From Dryococelus australis (Eukaryota; Arthropoda; Insecta; Phasmatodea; Phasmatidae): DNA of 64,000 nt. Positions 10,330-21,809 of the stretch are shown one piece after another. The DNA lies in contig CM057009.1 of assembly GCA_029891345.1 (NCBI GenBank), positions 302,165,466 through 302,229,465 of the forward strand, written 5' to 3'. Position 1 is the first letter of the stretch. Every line of letters starts with the position of its first letter. The notes beneath the pieces were generated by a model, which did no database searches, was not told the DNA's origin, and was given only the letters and a program-made list of their open reading frames with translations. Made by a program: the position numbers and the translations under genes.

Positions 10330-12128
10330 ACCTGTCACGTACGCTACATTAAATTTTATCTACAAATCAAGGGCAGTGACATAAGCAGAACAATCACATT
10401 TCAGCTAAATTAAATTCAAAGAATCCTGTAAAAGTGCCTGATGTCTCTGTCAACAAGAGGGAGGAGAAGAAGTGCAAGGAACCAAAGAGGAAAATTCAAC
10501 CATAATTAGTCACTTGACTATGTGCTTATTAACTTTTAAATACAGCCATTATCAGCTGTACATCAAACAGTAACTTTTCACTACAGTGCAACATAGACTT
10601 TTACACCTCAAGGTTCCATAATTGTCAGTGGCAGACAGCCCACTTAAGTAGGTAGCATTGCAAATAGACTCTCACCACAGTGACAGTAATAGCTACCATA
10701 TGTGCATTACATAAAGACATCACAGTGCCAGTAATGAGTTGAAGACAGAGGCTTCGACGTAACAATGACACTTTTTGCTTTTTCTATTTTTATATTCTTC
10801 ATCGTGTAAATCTGACTTGATGTGTAGGTAAACCTCTAAATGTTACTATACATTTTTACATTTTACAATGTACTTGTGAAGATCACCTACATGAAGAATG
10901 CCGTTGTGTAGGAGTGTATTTTCGCACCTGTTGACGTTTACATTCCTTAAGAACTTACCTGAACACTTTCAACAAAGATACACAGTGTACACGTTAGCTG
11001 TTAGACCTACATGATAAGATGGACTGCCGCAAGGGATAGCTAGGTTAGTTTTTTTTCTCATAATTTAAATCTGACTGATGTGTAGGTATACAACTATATA
11101 TCACTATATGTTTTGAAAGGGTCCTATGTGAAGAGAATTTACCAAGAATTCTTTTAAATGAACTTATAAATTCGAAACTTAAATTACTTATATGTTTTTA
11201 CAGTGTATATATTTGCAATATCTTGTGAACCAACTCAGTACCAAACCAAACACTCTGAGCATTAGAGCTCCCAAAACCAGGTGCAAGATATTTTTTAACT
11301 TCAATTTTATTCAGTGTTTATGTATATTGTATTAAGGGACTAATGTGCGCACAATTTTCTGCTATATTAATGCCTTTGGTGTACTTGCTTTGTATTCATT
11401 TAGCCGGTTAACCCAGGTGTTGAAAGGCTTGTGGTTATCCACCTAACACCCTGTCACATGTAACTATTTAGCTTGCTGACATAGACAAAGTTTCCCTGGA
11501 AAGATTTTCCTTTTCTTTCTTAAATCACTGCAGCAAACTACAGGTTAGTAGTGACATTTCCCTGCTTTCCACGAGTAAAACTTGTACATATTTTAATTAT
11601 TATTACTTTTATTACCCACGTTTTGTCGTGCCAATGTTTTGAATAATTTTTCTTTTAGGTTTTTATGTATGATTCCCTTGTAATATCCACCAGCGATATG
11701 GTGGATTTTGTCAATGGCGCGTGTAAAAATGTAGGCCGGTGGGACACCTGACACGTGGCTTCCTAACCCAGTAATCTTTACTACGCAGGGGGAATACACA
11801 TTTCGCAGCATCAGTGAAGCCGCATCACCAGGGCGAGGGGAAGAGAAGGTCACCTGCCCAAAAGAAAGAGAGATAGTACCAAGGCCAACGACCGGCTGCT
11901 GCTACCACTCCACACCTCATGCGTTTTGCTTCGTTGGCCGAGCGACCTGAGCGCACAGAACACGCGCTGCTACAGCAGTCAAGCCACCCATGCTTAAGGG
12001 TCTCGCCTACCTAACTGAAATTTTTTTCCATGTTATCTGCCTCACCACATCTACCGGCATCTACCCAGACATTCCAGAGAGGGGTCTACGCCTTTCTCCA
12101 CCATCTGTTCTGCAATGAGTCTTTGTCG
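10330..12128 (+). other. Untranslated 3' region of the gypsy element
   Basis: About 1.8 kb between the last ORF and the polypurine tract. No recognisable domain is seen; the longest open frame (11593-11853, minus) has no known motif. A diverged duplication links the segments near 10805-10890 and 11055-11135 (both contain CTGATGTGTAGGTA or close variants). The last 250 bp are GC-richer. Confidence 0.6.
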
Positions 12129-12139
12129 AAACAGGGGGG
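12129..12139 (+). promoter_or_regulatory. Polypurine tract
   Basis: AAACAGGGGGG lies immediately before the 3' LTR start, where plus-strand DNA synthesis is primed. Confidence 0.65.
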
Positions 12140-12140
12140 C

Positions 12141-13820
12141 TAATGACGCATGCCGATCAACCTACTAATTAACCACAATTACGGTTCATCACTAAATGTT
12201 CCTACTGCCACTGCTACAGAAGGAGTCAGAGAATTTTACAAATGAATTCTCGGTGGCCTACTCTACCAGGCAACAGGAACTTATGAGTGGATTCTCTCAT
12301 CTGAAGGTTACGCAACCTGGCAGGCATGCTGCTCCCTTACCCTGCACTGACAGCCTACAAGCCGTCTGCCACCTGACAAGGCCAAGCGCCACCGAAGAGG
12401 CATGAAGCAGAAACGCTGACCCGAGTTTTTAAACTACCAAGCCAACGAGGGAAAGATGCTCGCCCTCCCCGCAGCCCACGCCGGCAGCGTACAAGCTTCA
12501 CCTATATAAGTCCGAACACTGCCGGGCTCTGGCAGTCATTCTTTCACAAACTCTCTCGTGACATCCCAGATGTCCGGGAACCTAGTAAACTTCAAGCACG
12601 TCCCCAGCGGCTACTTACCATGCATCAATATCCATCGAACACATACACGCATATTTTGCATCACTATATCTTTCAGACACCTTTTTCTTAGCTCAGTATA
12701 ACTTAAAGTAATTTTGTATTCGTCTAGAACCAGGTTGCCTACATCTGGAGCCGCAGTTACCTTCAGCTCTCCAAGGTCTGATAGGAGGTAGCATGGGTCA
12801 TGTGTTTATTGAGTCTTCAATAAACACCCATTGATCACTACCCTTATGCTTTTCATTTACAGGGTACTTGTCTGTATTAATGATCAGGGACAGTATGACG
12901 TGCACTGCCAACAGGGTCCCAGAGATTATTGACATCCACATTAGATGGCTACCTGTTTCTTCCCAGCCACAAGCACTAAGTTAGGGCTGGTGGGGAGAAA
13001 TAGCAACACCCCAACCACTAGGAACACCTTCGCACAGGGAGAGGCTACAAGCTCAGGTTATCTCTTACTTTGAGCACTATTTTAGTGCTGGAATGACATT
13101 AGCCTGGGGTTTATCACTCAGCCCAGTGCAAGCGTACAATCAGTAGAGGCTTGGTGGCCCACACTGCTCCATGTACCTGTTCAGCCCGCATGCATGGGGG
13201 ATGAGTGGGGACTCCTATCGAGGTCATGCCGGCAAGTCACTATTGGGTTACACTGTAATTACTGTTCCTGTCTAAGTACATTGTGTATGTTGTCAGACCG
13301 TTGTGCTCTGTGCCTTACAAGGTGAGGAGTTGCAAAAGGCTTAAAGAACAATATCTTACTCATGCTGCTATCAAACTGTGGATAGTATTACCACCTCCTA
13401 CGCGGGACAGGCAGGCGGAATGGGACCGCGCCGCCCAACTCAGACACCAAGCAGTAGTGTCTGCACCGGTAACAGTAATGTTCTTGTCTCCTTGCTTCCG
13501 CATTCACCCATCGTGCCATCCGGTGGTGAGAGTGTTGCTAAACAGTAGGGAGACAAGATACGGCTGGGTAAACCAACTCTCTGGAGCAGTGATGCCTATA
13601 ACTGGAATTGCCGCTTCAGAGTAGACTGAGCTAGCCACCATTGGGTAAAACCCACGTCAACCACAACACCCAAGACGACAGTATAAGTAAGTGATAGACA
13701 ACATCCCTCGCCTCGGACCGTAAAACCAGAGTAAACCACACCGCTTTTGGTCTAGCGGAAAAATCCTCGACATACATGTCAGTCAGACCAAACTAGATAC
13801 GTGTCGTTGTGCACATTTTC
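12141..13820 (+). repeat. 3' LTR of the gypsy element
   Basis: Aligned copy of 2659-4378 with many substitutions and small indels, including loss of the first palindrome. TATA-like TATATAAG is at 12503-12510 and AATAAA at 12819-12824. Similarity is clear to about 13787 and weak to 13820, so the end is approximate. Confidence 0.85.
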
Positions 13821-15044
13821 TTCCCAGTGGTATATAAATACACTCAGAAGGATGGAACTCCAGCTTTAAAACAACACTCTTCACTAATAGCAACTAAAAC
13901 ACACCAAAGCTTCTTTAAACAACATTCAAATATAAACATAAACACACCAGCACTGACAGAACACATGAGCACAAGGAAAACAGCTGCTGTCAGCGGTTGT
14001 GCAGTAGACTCCACTAAGATGTCTTGTTTTGAAACTCATTTATCGACTTGTGTTATTTGAATATAACCATCAATTTCACCATTTAAAATCAGCATGAAGT
14101 ATTCTGTTTTGAATGCTGTTGTTGTGTCTTGTTTTGATACCAGACAACTCATTTATGTTTGATGCACTGTACTGAGTTTAGAAAATATAGTAAGATGCAA
14201 ATATATGTACTTAAAATCCATGGGCAAGAGTTTTACACAAATAAAATTTGATTCATTAGTGAAACATGGTCGTAAAAGCGAGGTGGGTGTACATGTTTGT
14301 TATTAAATAACTTTTGTTTGTAAATAACTATTGCATTATAAAATATTTGTAGTCATTATTTGAATGATTTCACATAGGTATTTATAATCTACAAAGAGCG
14401 TATAACTTTTCAAAGCTACTGGTAGATAACTCTCCGTGATAGAAAGAACATTAACTAGAAAGAACCATGGACATACCAAACAAATAGATAGGCTGGTAAA
14501 AGACTGGGACTAAAATTATTTTTATATGTTCATGGTAACTACATTTTCAAATGTGATCACAGCAACATTATGAAGACTTGATAAAGTAAAAGAATGAACT
14601 TTGCTATACTCCTTCAACTAGTACCTAACACATTATGGCACGGAACAATCAGTAGCTCAAATATTCATCTTAACAAATGAAAGACACTATTATGATGAAG
14701 TTTAGACAAATGAAACAGAAACTTTCCAATATGTTGTTCTTTACATATCTTCTTTGTAGGAATTACTTTCATAACACACATTTCAACTCACCGCTTATAG
14801 TAAAGAAGCTGCCTGAGCACAAGGGTAATAATTACACCATATCATTAAAGTAAAATATTTGTCAGCCATATGAACAACACTGCTTTCAGAAAGATTGTAT
14901 TAATACAACATTTATGAAAATGCTTACAGCTAGAAATAAGTTAGATACATACTAAACAGTTGTTGAAGTCAAGGCATTTTCACAAAATGTTTGCCATATT
15001 TTGTGGTGTAGCTAATCACACACTGTTGTTGGTACATCAATGTT
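13821..15044. other. AT-rich spacer, no gene seen
   Basis: No coding similarity on either strand. Two motifs related to the 30-bp unit at 1683 (TGTCTTGTTTTGA) occur at about 14018 and 14126. Confidence 0.55.
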
Positions 15045-15720
15045 CTTCTTTAAGCTGTTACTATGTGTTCTGGGTCTCGTATTTCCATGTTGTACATGTG
15101 TGTTGGGTTAATTAACTCTGGTAGTAAGCAGTGCTTACAAAATTTTTCCATCTTCAAAAGCATGTTGTTTCTCCAGAATTCATCGTCTTTTACAACTTAA
15201 ACAACCTTTAGAGGTTGATTCTTGGATGTCCTCACTGCAAAAATACAGTAATCTCTTTGTGTTTTATGTAAATGTCCCTGGATTTGGAATTAGTATTCAT
15301 GAGTTTTCTTAACAGTGATTGCCTGGTTTTCATTTGCCTCTGAATATTTAAATTTTTCCTTGACATATAATATTATCTAATCTTTTCCAGCAGCAGAAAA
15401 TTGAGATTTTATTTCCACCATCTCCTTGATCTCACACGAGGCCATCGGGGGAAGCACCAAGATATGCATATTCTTTGTCAATGAATAAACCACATTTGTC
15501 TATAGTTATTCCTTCTTGGGCTTCTAGCTGAGCCAAAGCAACTGACTCTTGAGTTTTTCCATGTTCCAGTGACGGGACATTTAGGATATGATGAGAATAA
15601 AGCAAATTCTTCACAATATTTTTGCAGCTTGTTGTTGGTCTCATTGGTCATATCTTACAGAAGCAAGATGCTGTCAACATTTTCCTCCTTATCACCAATC
15701 ATTTTCCACTTTCTGCTTAG
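15045..15720 (-). pseudogene. YqaJ-type nuclease domain (broken)
   Basis: On the minus strand, KCGLFIDKEYAYLGASPDGLV (about 15435-15500) matches the 'CGLFI....YPYLGASPDGLV' active-site block of YqaJ-like exonucleases, preceded by TTSCKNIVKNLLYSHH and GKTQESVALAQ (ATRYGIENE-type block). Downstream come FQIQGHLHKTQRDYCIF (the QxQ motif), KDDEFWRNNML and LLPELINP, ending at the stop near 15047. YqaJ is a lambda-exonuclease-like nuclease fold that in invertebrates is found C-terminal to a Mutator-like transposase domain. Stops occur after DGLV (a gap in the EIKCP strand), before FQIQG and after LKVV. It belongs with the Mutator-like part at 16010-16900. Confidence 0.82.
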
Positions 15721-16009
15721 AGCACTGTCTCTCTTTCGAATCGATTACTTTTTTTAAAATTTGCAACAAATTAAGAAATTAATTTTTTTCTTCTGGGTAC
15801 TGGTCAGGACTCATGTCTGGCTGTTGGCAATGTGGTCCATAATCTTTATCTTGACATTTCTTCAAAAGATATTTTGGATACATTTACTTTCAAATTAGTA
15901 TTTATTTTCTCATGCACTCTTGATGCTTACTGACTTGATAATGATTTCCTACGTGCATCTATTTTCCTTATCTTATTTGGACTCTTATTATTGAATATGA
16001 TTATGTGTA
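15721..16009 (-). other. Linker of the Mutator/YqaJ pseudogene, not readable
   Basis: Between the two recognisable domains. The frame cannot be followed by eye because of indels; no separate gene is seen. Confidence 0.4.
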
Positions 16010-16900
16010 GCACATTGTTAGGTCTTTTACCTGCTACAACATCTGCAGCACATCTACGTTGGTATGACCTCTTGAAAAAAGTACTCGTTTGGCCCCAACA
16101 TGTTTAGCGACAACTGCATTAAACTACTCAACAGAGTTGTTGTCAGCATCCGCTGAATGACTTCTGCTATGTCTGCCAAGATACCTGACTGCTGTCTGCA
16201 ACTCTTGAAAAAGACCACACTTGTTCAGTTCTAGAACAAAATTTTTGTAGTTCGTCATCTCTGGTTCAGAAATATGCTGCACAAAAATAATGGTCACCAA
16301 AGATGTGGTTAGGCCAATTTTCAATGTCTTGTTTCAGTGCATCCACTTTTTTGTGTATTGACAATCCTAGGCTTTTCCTGTACTGGAGGGCCTTTGGTAC
16401 AGCACATCACAGTTTAACTTGTTCGTTGCTATAAGTTTGCGCTGAGTTGTATCCAGTTTTGATTGTTTAGTGAAATTTTCTATTTTTGACATATATTTCC
16501 ATAGTAAATGATTCCTGCACTCTATCTTCTCTATAGTGAGATGTTTATATGGTCTAACTTACAGAAGCTTTTCTTAGTGGCCACTTCTCCATCGGCTATC
16601 ACTTTGCCGCAACGTACTTCGTGTGCCGCAATATACTTCGTGAATTTCTTCACTTTGTCGGAAGCCTTCAACTTAGATACTGGCTTTCATACTACTGGAC
16701 TTCCAGACCAGTTCTTTTAGTGTGTGTGCTGTGTAACATTAATTTTGTTTTTACTATGTGTGCAAACAAGACAAAACTTATTACGAACTGCCACAAATAG
16801 AACTTTGCGATTGTAGAATTTCACGATTGCAGCTACACCTGATAATGCATCATGTTTACCACTTCTATACGATCACTTAGACCAAAATTCGTCTATCCGC
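16010..16900 (-). pseudogene. Mutator-like transposase domain (broken)
   Basis: Reading the minus strand from 16900, EFWSK-SYRSGKHDALSG, VRNKFCLVCTHSKN, KNWSGSP and CGKVIADGE follow the family order 'GSWSKRSY..NYNALSG / NKYCSVCARA / KNWTG / LIADGDS'. Then come IEKIECRNHLLWKYMSK, NWPNHIFGDHYFCAAYF and DNNSVE-FNAVVAKHVGAKRV. These are the conserved blocks of the Mutator-like domain joined to YqaJ in many insect genomes; it is presumed to be the transposase. At least five stops or frameshifts are present (for example TGA after AAYF and TAG in SVE-FN). No terminal inverted repeats were found at either end. Confidence 0.82.
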
Positions 16901-19299
16901 AGCCAACGCAGAACCTTTTTACAGAATTACGCTTTATAAAACTTGGAAAAGCACTAATAGAAAAAAAAATTCTTTTACTTATTTAGGCAACGTTATTTAT
17001 TGGTTTCAAACTCACTGTACAATTGACTATGTTGCAGAGGTCATGAAACACATATATATATCAAATGTTTCACACATTTTTAATACAAAAATTATCATTT
17101 TAACTGAGGTAAATGTGGGCATGTATCTTCCCATATTATTCCTCGTAACGTGTAAAGTATGTTTATTTTAGGCTGTTAAATTGCATAACAATATACATAA
17201 ATATATTATTTCATAACATTTCTTTTATCAACAACTTTGAAACTTAATCACAAAAAGAATTATATATTTTATCTAAAAGTAACAATTTCGGTACCTACTT
17301 CTGGTGTGTATTCAAATTAAAAACGTGCTAGTAAAATCACTGCAAATATTCTGCTGCAAAGAATACAAAAATAATGAAGAGTACTACCCTCAGTAGATGC
17401 AGGCACAGCTTTGAAAAACAATAAAAATAATTCAATACAGAGGAATGATTGTGAAATATTCATATAGATGCACAGGGCTGCAAAAAAATTACTGTCGGTC
17501 TCTGTGATGTAAATACGGTGCAGGGTATATAAATGTAAATATGGAGGTCCTGGATTCGAGTCTCATATGGATCGTACCTGATTTATTAATGTGAAAGCCG
17601 TCACTGGTTAGTGTTGGGACATATAAATGGAAGCGTTAATAAGACCTATAATATGTAACTACTTCTACCACTAAAATGACAACACAAATATAGACACAAA
17701 CCAGTTGAAGATTACAATTTTTGAGTCAATATTACGCAGATAGTATGTCCTTATGTACATTTATACACCAATGTTAACACTATTTCTTTCAAATTTCAAT
17801 CAAAATGAAAACCTTCACAATTATACTACAAATGAGAACATTATTAGATATCACATTTTTAAATACTGGAACAGTAATAATAACTTATTCAAGGAGAGGT
17901 TTTTTTCCTAAACATAAATGGTTTGGAGGTAGGCCTATGCAAATAATATTTCAAATTCTGGATCATAACTGTAGCCCTAATTATATTTTTGTTTTGATAA
18001 TATTAGACAGAAAATTTTTCTTAGTTATTATTTTTTTTACAATACAATTTTGACTGAAATTAACTTTCCCGTTGATATTCAGGAAGAAGGATTTTTTTGT
18101 TTTATTTTGTGGCGCATTAAAAAAAATACGGGACTTTTTCCGTTTTCTCCAGTCTTTCTTGCCATCCATGTGTATAAATAACACCAGTTATGGCTACAGA
18201 CATGACAAGATAAATTCAATAGAAAAGTGGTTTTCATAACTGTTATATGCTGTTTTATTATGTCAAAACAAACTCATTTACTAGGAATGTTTATTACTAA
18301 TTTAACTCTGTTGATGCTATAATGAGCATGTTAAAGTACACTTATTTATAGAAAGTATTATAGTGATGCACACACAATTAGTTTTTTTTGGCAATGCTAT
18401 TTAAGGAAGAATTCCAAACTTGGATACAAACAGCCTACACAAGGTTAATTCTGTTTGTATATTCTACGCAGCTTGATACACGGAGTAAAACTGAGACGCC
18501 AGCAATAAACAGAGGGTGGCCTAGCAGAAATCCTAGCTGTTTGCCACGTGAACCACACCGCACTTGCTTGAGTCTGCTATCCTGCCCCACAATCTTGCCT
18601 GGCTGGGAAACTTCCCCTCTACCGCTTCACTGAACACTTAACCCCACTCTTGCACCTGGAGAGTCCATTTAAGACAGACACCACCAGAGTACAGTGTACT
18701 ATAGCCCTGAAAATACACAAAAATGTGTTTTGTTTTAGGGAAATAACAAGAGATTTTCAGCGGTGACCATTCAATATCTTTATATAATTGTGTCCAGAAT
18801 CAAGTATTTTGTTTCCGAGTTTTCATCAAGGAGTAATATAAAATTACACTAGGTGAGACCCCAAATTCTGGATTTTTTTCTACAAAACAAGACATTGAAA
18901 ATGTATTTTGAAACATGAGAAACATGAATCCATCCTTTATTTCTTACCACAAAAATTGTGAGACTGTTTATGTGTTTTCTAACGCTTGTTGTGCTACTAC
19001 ACAAAATATACTAAATTCTCCTCTTGAGAGGCTGCTCCAAATAACTCTTTAAGTGATGGAAGTTTTAATTTAATTAAATAATTAATTCTGATTTCCTAAT
19101 TTTATTTACATTAACTACAAACAAAATTTTCTCGACTCAACATCTCACAATAAATTGATATCACTCACTGTTAATAATCAATTAATTCAATTTATAATAA
19201 CTTCAAATAACTCAATGAAACTAAAGAATTAAGGATCAGTAGCAATATACAGTGTATCAACATATTCAATTATTTTATAAATTAAATGTCCATATTTGA
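16901..19299. other. AT-rich region, no gene seen
   Basis: Mostly AT-rich. Short open frames at 17805-18184 look random. A GC-richer island at about 18480-18710 has no recognised coding content; it may be a decayed piece of the gypsy LTR or flank next to it. Confidence 0.5.
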
Positions 19300-19952
19300 C
19301 AGTTCCAATATTTACATTAAACTCCGTATTACATGCCCACTCAGTCCCAACTCAGTTTAGTCCATGTCCCGCCAGTCCGCAATGTTCAAGAGTCCTCCAA
19401 GAGCCCTCACACACAGTAGACTTCACTCGCCGGGTCTCACACCCTCTCGTCTATTTACACCAAGATCACTCCTCCACCGCCGTCGTCTTTTAAATAACTT
19501 CGCTCGCACACTGCCAGATGGCCTCCGCAAAAGACCGCTGGCCGCTATACCACGGCAGTATATATAGCACTGTAGGCCTCACCCAGAATTTTCTGTTATT
19601 CGCAATGCACTTAGTGTCCTAATTCCCAGAACATTTGTGTGCCTCCCACAGGTGTCGGTTTATTCAGCAGAGGAGAGGCTGAGGGCTATGGCGCCAGCCG
19701 GTCTCACCAGAATATTCTTGCCTCTTCGCTACATCCATCGGCGTATCTCCAGCAGGGGAATGAAGGCAGCAGTGATGCAAGCCAGGCGCCGAGCGGCGCA
19801 CAGTTTGACCGCCGCTGTCCTTCATTCACGGGTTTCCCAGAAAGGGGAGCCGAGATGAGCCTGTCACTCCATGGGAGGGGAGGAATGAGGTGGGTCACCC
19901 CAGACTACGTATAATGGAAGCTGGTGGCCGGTGCTAGCTCCAGCTCGTAACA
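19300..19952 (-). repeat. 3' LTR (at least U3) of a gypsy element, minus strand
   Basis: On the minus strand TGTTACGAGCTGG starts at 19952, directly after a purine tract (TTAAGGAAGGGGCAG, 19953-19967). TG after a polypurine tract, downstream of integrase, is the expected LTR start. A TATATATA box lies at 19558-19566, giving a U3 of about 390 bp. The far end of the LTR is not identifiable because the partner LTR is missing. Confidence 0.65.
19558..19566 (-). promoter_or_regulatory. TATA box in gypsy LTR
   Basis: TATATATA on the minus strand about 390 bp after the LTR start, followed by GC-rich sequence. Position fits a U3/R boundary. Confidence 0.5.
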
Positions 19953-19967
19953 CTGCCCCTTCCTTAA
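19953..19967 (-). promoter_or_regulatory. Polypurine tract of the 20-21.8 kb gypsy element
   Basis: TTAAGGAAGGGGCAG on the minus strand, between the integrase stop and the TGTTACG LTR start. Confidence 0.65.
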
Positions 19968-20974
19968 GTCTGTTCATCTCGAACAGACTCTCCAACATCA
20001 GGACCTTCGTACTGCACCAGTTGGTCAATGTGGACAACCTTAGGATTCGTCTGTGAGCCCTGTTGACAAATCCTGTAGACCACATCAATTAACTGCTTCG
20101 GGATCTTGTATGGGCCTTCCCAAGACATCTGTAGTTTCAGGCAATACCCCTTCTTCCTTCGAGGGTTGTACAACCACACCAGCTGCCCTTCAAAAGTCTC
20201 CTCAGGCATTCTTCAGTAATATTGTGTGTTTTCATTCTGTCACAATTAATTTTAAGATGCCTCCAGGCAAACTCATAAATATCGGTTAACTTCTGACGTG
20301 GTTTAATGACATATTTTTAAATGGCTGCTTCTTCGTCCACTGGACGTCCGAACAGCAGATCACCAGGTAGGCGGAGCTCTCTCTCCCAAACAGCATCCTT
20401 GAAGGTGTTACCCTTGTGGTCTCTTGGACCTTCGAGCGATATGCCAGGAGTAATAAGGGTATCTTGGAGTCCCAATCTTTCCGATTGTCTTCTACAAAAA
20501 TCGCCAGATACTGTTCCAGAGTACGATTTAGCTTCTGGACCATCCCATCTGACTGAGGGTGTAACGCTGTGGTAATGGTTTTCTTCATTCCTAAAAATCC
20601 TTGTTACCTTTGAAAAGAGTTGCTTCAAAATTTTGTCCTCGATCAGAATGAAGCTCAAGTGGCACGCCAGACTGGGAGAAAACATACTCTCTAAGAGCAT
20701 CAGCTCCTGCGCCAACCTCTTGGTTTGGCACCGGTATGACCTTGGGCCACTTTGTGAAATAGTCTTGTGTTACCAGAAGGTATCTATTCCCCCTCTCAGT
20801 GATCGGAAGTGGTCTGAGAATGTCGACTGCCATCCTCTCGAATGGGGCCCCAACATTGTACTTCTGGAAGGGACCTCGTCCCTTAACCCTCGGACCCTTC
20901 CTCGCAGTACATGCATCACACAGACGGCACCACTTCTCAACATCCTCCTGACAATTCAGCCAATAGAATCTCAT
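19968..20974 (-). pseudogene. Integrase (gypsy, minus strand)
   Basis: Segments in order on the minus strand: WCRLCDACTARKGP (CxxC of the zinc domain, about 20895-20940), AVDILRPLP and LLVTQDYFTKWPKVIPV (first catalytic Asp block), PLELHSDRGQNFEATL (second Asp), then after a frameshift ALHPQSDGMVQKLNRTLEQYL (the HPQSDGqvER-type helix, where the catalytic Glu position reads Gln), LLAYRSKVQETTRVTPSRMLFGRE, and a C-terminal VWLYNPRRKKGYCLKLQMSWEGPYKI barrel. It would integrate element cDNA. Frame breaks fall near 20590 and 20286-20210. It is downstream of the RNase H fragment and is followed by the polypurine tract and LTR. Confidence 0.88.
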
Positions 20975-21039
20975 TTGGACTCAATCAAGTGTCTTATTTA
21001 CACTGAAGTGACCACCTGCTGCTGTGTTGTCCAGTTCTC

Positions 21040-21801
21040 TTAGCACTTCTGGGATTCGGCACTCTCGTAGGACCAACTGACATTACTTTCCCAGTTCCTG
21101 TAAAGCACACCATTCTTTATAACAAGGGAATTCCACTTTGCCCAGTATGGCCTGACTGACATGCGTAGGCTGGATATCTCCTCCCATGGGTCACTTATTT
21201 GACCATTTCTTATCTCATTTTTGTCCCATGTAGGTGACCCATCACCAAATACAGGGCCTTGAATTCTTGTCCTCCTTGCTTTGCATGGTCTCCTGGAGAG
21301 TGCATCTGAATTGCTGTGAAGGCATTCAGACCTGTGTTGTATTTCAAAGTCATATTCTTTCAGGTGCTGTATCCACTGGGCTATTTGACCTTCGGAGTTC
21401 TTGAATTTAGCAGCCAGCATAATGAAGCATGATCAGTTCTTAGGATGAAGTGTCTGCCATAAAAATATGGGTGAAAATGTGCAATTGCCTTCACCACTGT
21501 TAGAAACTCCCTGCGTCTCACATAGTAGTTCCTCTCGGAATTTTGTAGCACCTTACTGATGTATTCCAATGGCCTCTCTTCCATCCTGAATCTGAGCTAA
21601 CACAGCTCCGATTGCAACATCACTAGCATCAGTATCCAGAATAAATTCATCCTCTTTGCTCAGGAAACCCAGTACTGTAGGAGATATCAGAATTTCTTTT
21701 GGTCTATTGAAAGCAGTTTCGCACTCTGAGGTCCAATAAAATTTTATTTTTGTCTCAGTCAATTCATGCAGAGGTTGGGCCATAGTGGCGAACCCCGGCA
21801 C
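21040..21801 (-). pseudogene. RT thumb and RNase H (gypsy, minus strand)
   Basis: The frame begins abruptly at about 21801 with FATMAQPLHELTE and FYWTSECETAF, the RT-RNase H connection. RNase H follows: DEFILDTDASDVAIGAVLAQ, PLEYISKVLQNSERNY, RREFLTVVKAIAHFHPYFYG, FILRTDHASLCWL, and the end block CLHSNSDALSRRP. It continues to the RNase H-integrase spacer. Fingers and palm of RT, protease and gag are absent, so the element is 5'-truncated at the junction with the hAT-like sequence at about 21785. Two frameshifts separate the blocks. Confidence 0.88.
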
Positions 21802-21809
21802 AACCCCGG

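Larger units (their letters stand above)
2659..13820 (+). mobile_element. Ty3/gypsy LTR retrotransposon, LTR to LTR, degenerate
   Basis: Two directly repeated regions of about 1.7 kb (2659-4378 and 12141-13820) bracket a gag-PR-RT-RNase H-integrase order, which defines a Ty3/gypsy element of about 11.1 kb. A lysine-tRNA-type primer-binding site follows the first LTR and a polypurine tract precedes the second. The LTRs differ by many substitutions and indels, so insertion is old. Every coding block has stops or frameshifts. An extra proline/serine-rich repeat ORF lies between integrase and the 3' LTR, the place where errantiviruses carry env, but no signal peptide, fusion peptide or membrane segment is visible there. 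No clear target-site duplication was found. Confidence 0.9.

Noticed and set aside
17535-17580. GGATTCGAGTC resembling a tRNA/SINE B box
   Set aside because: No A box at the right distance upstream and no cloverleaf pairing.
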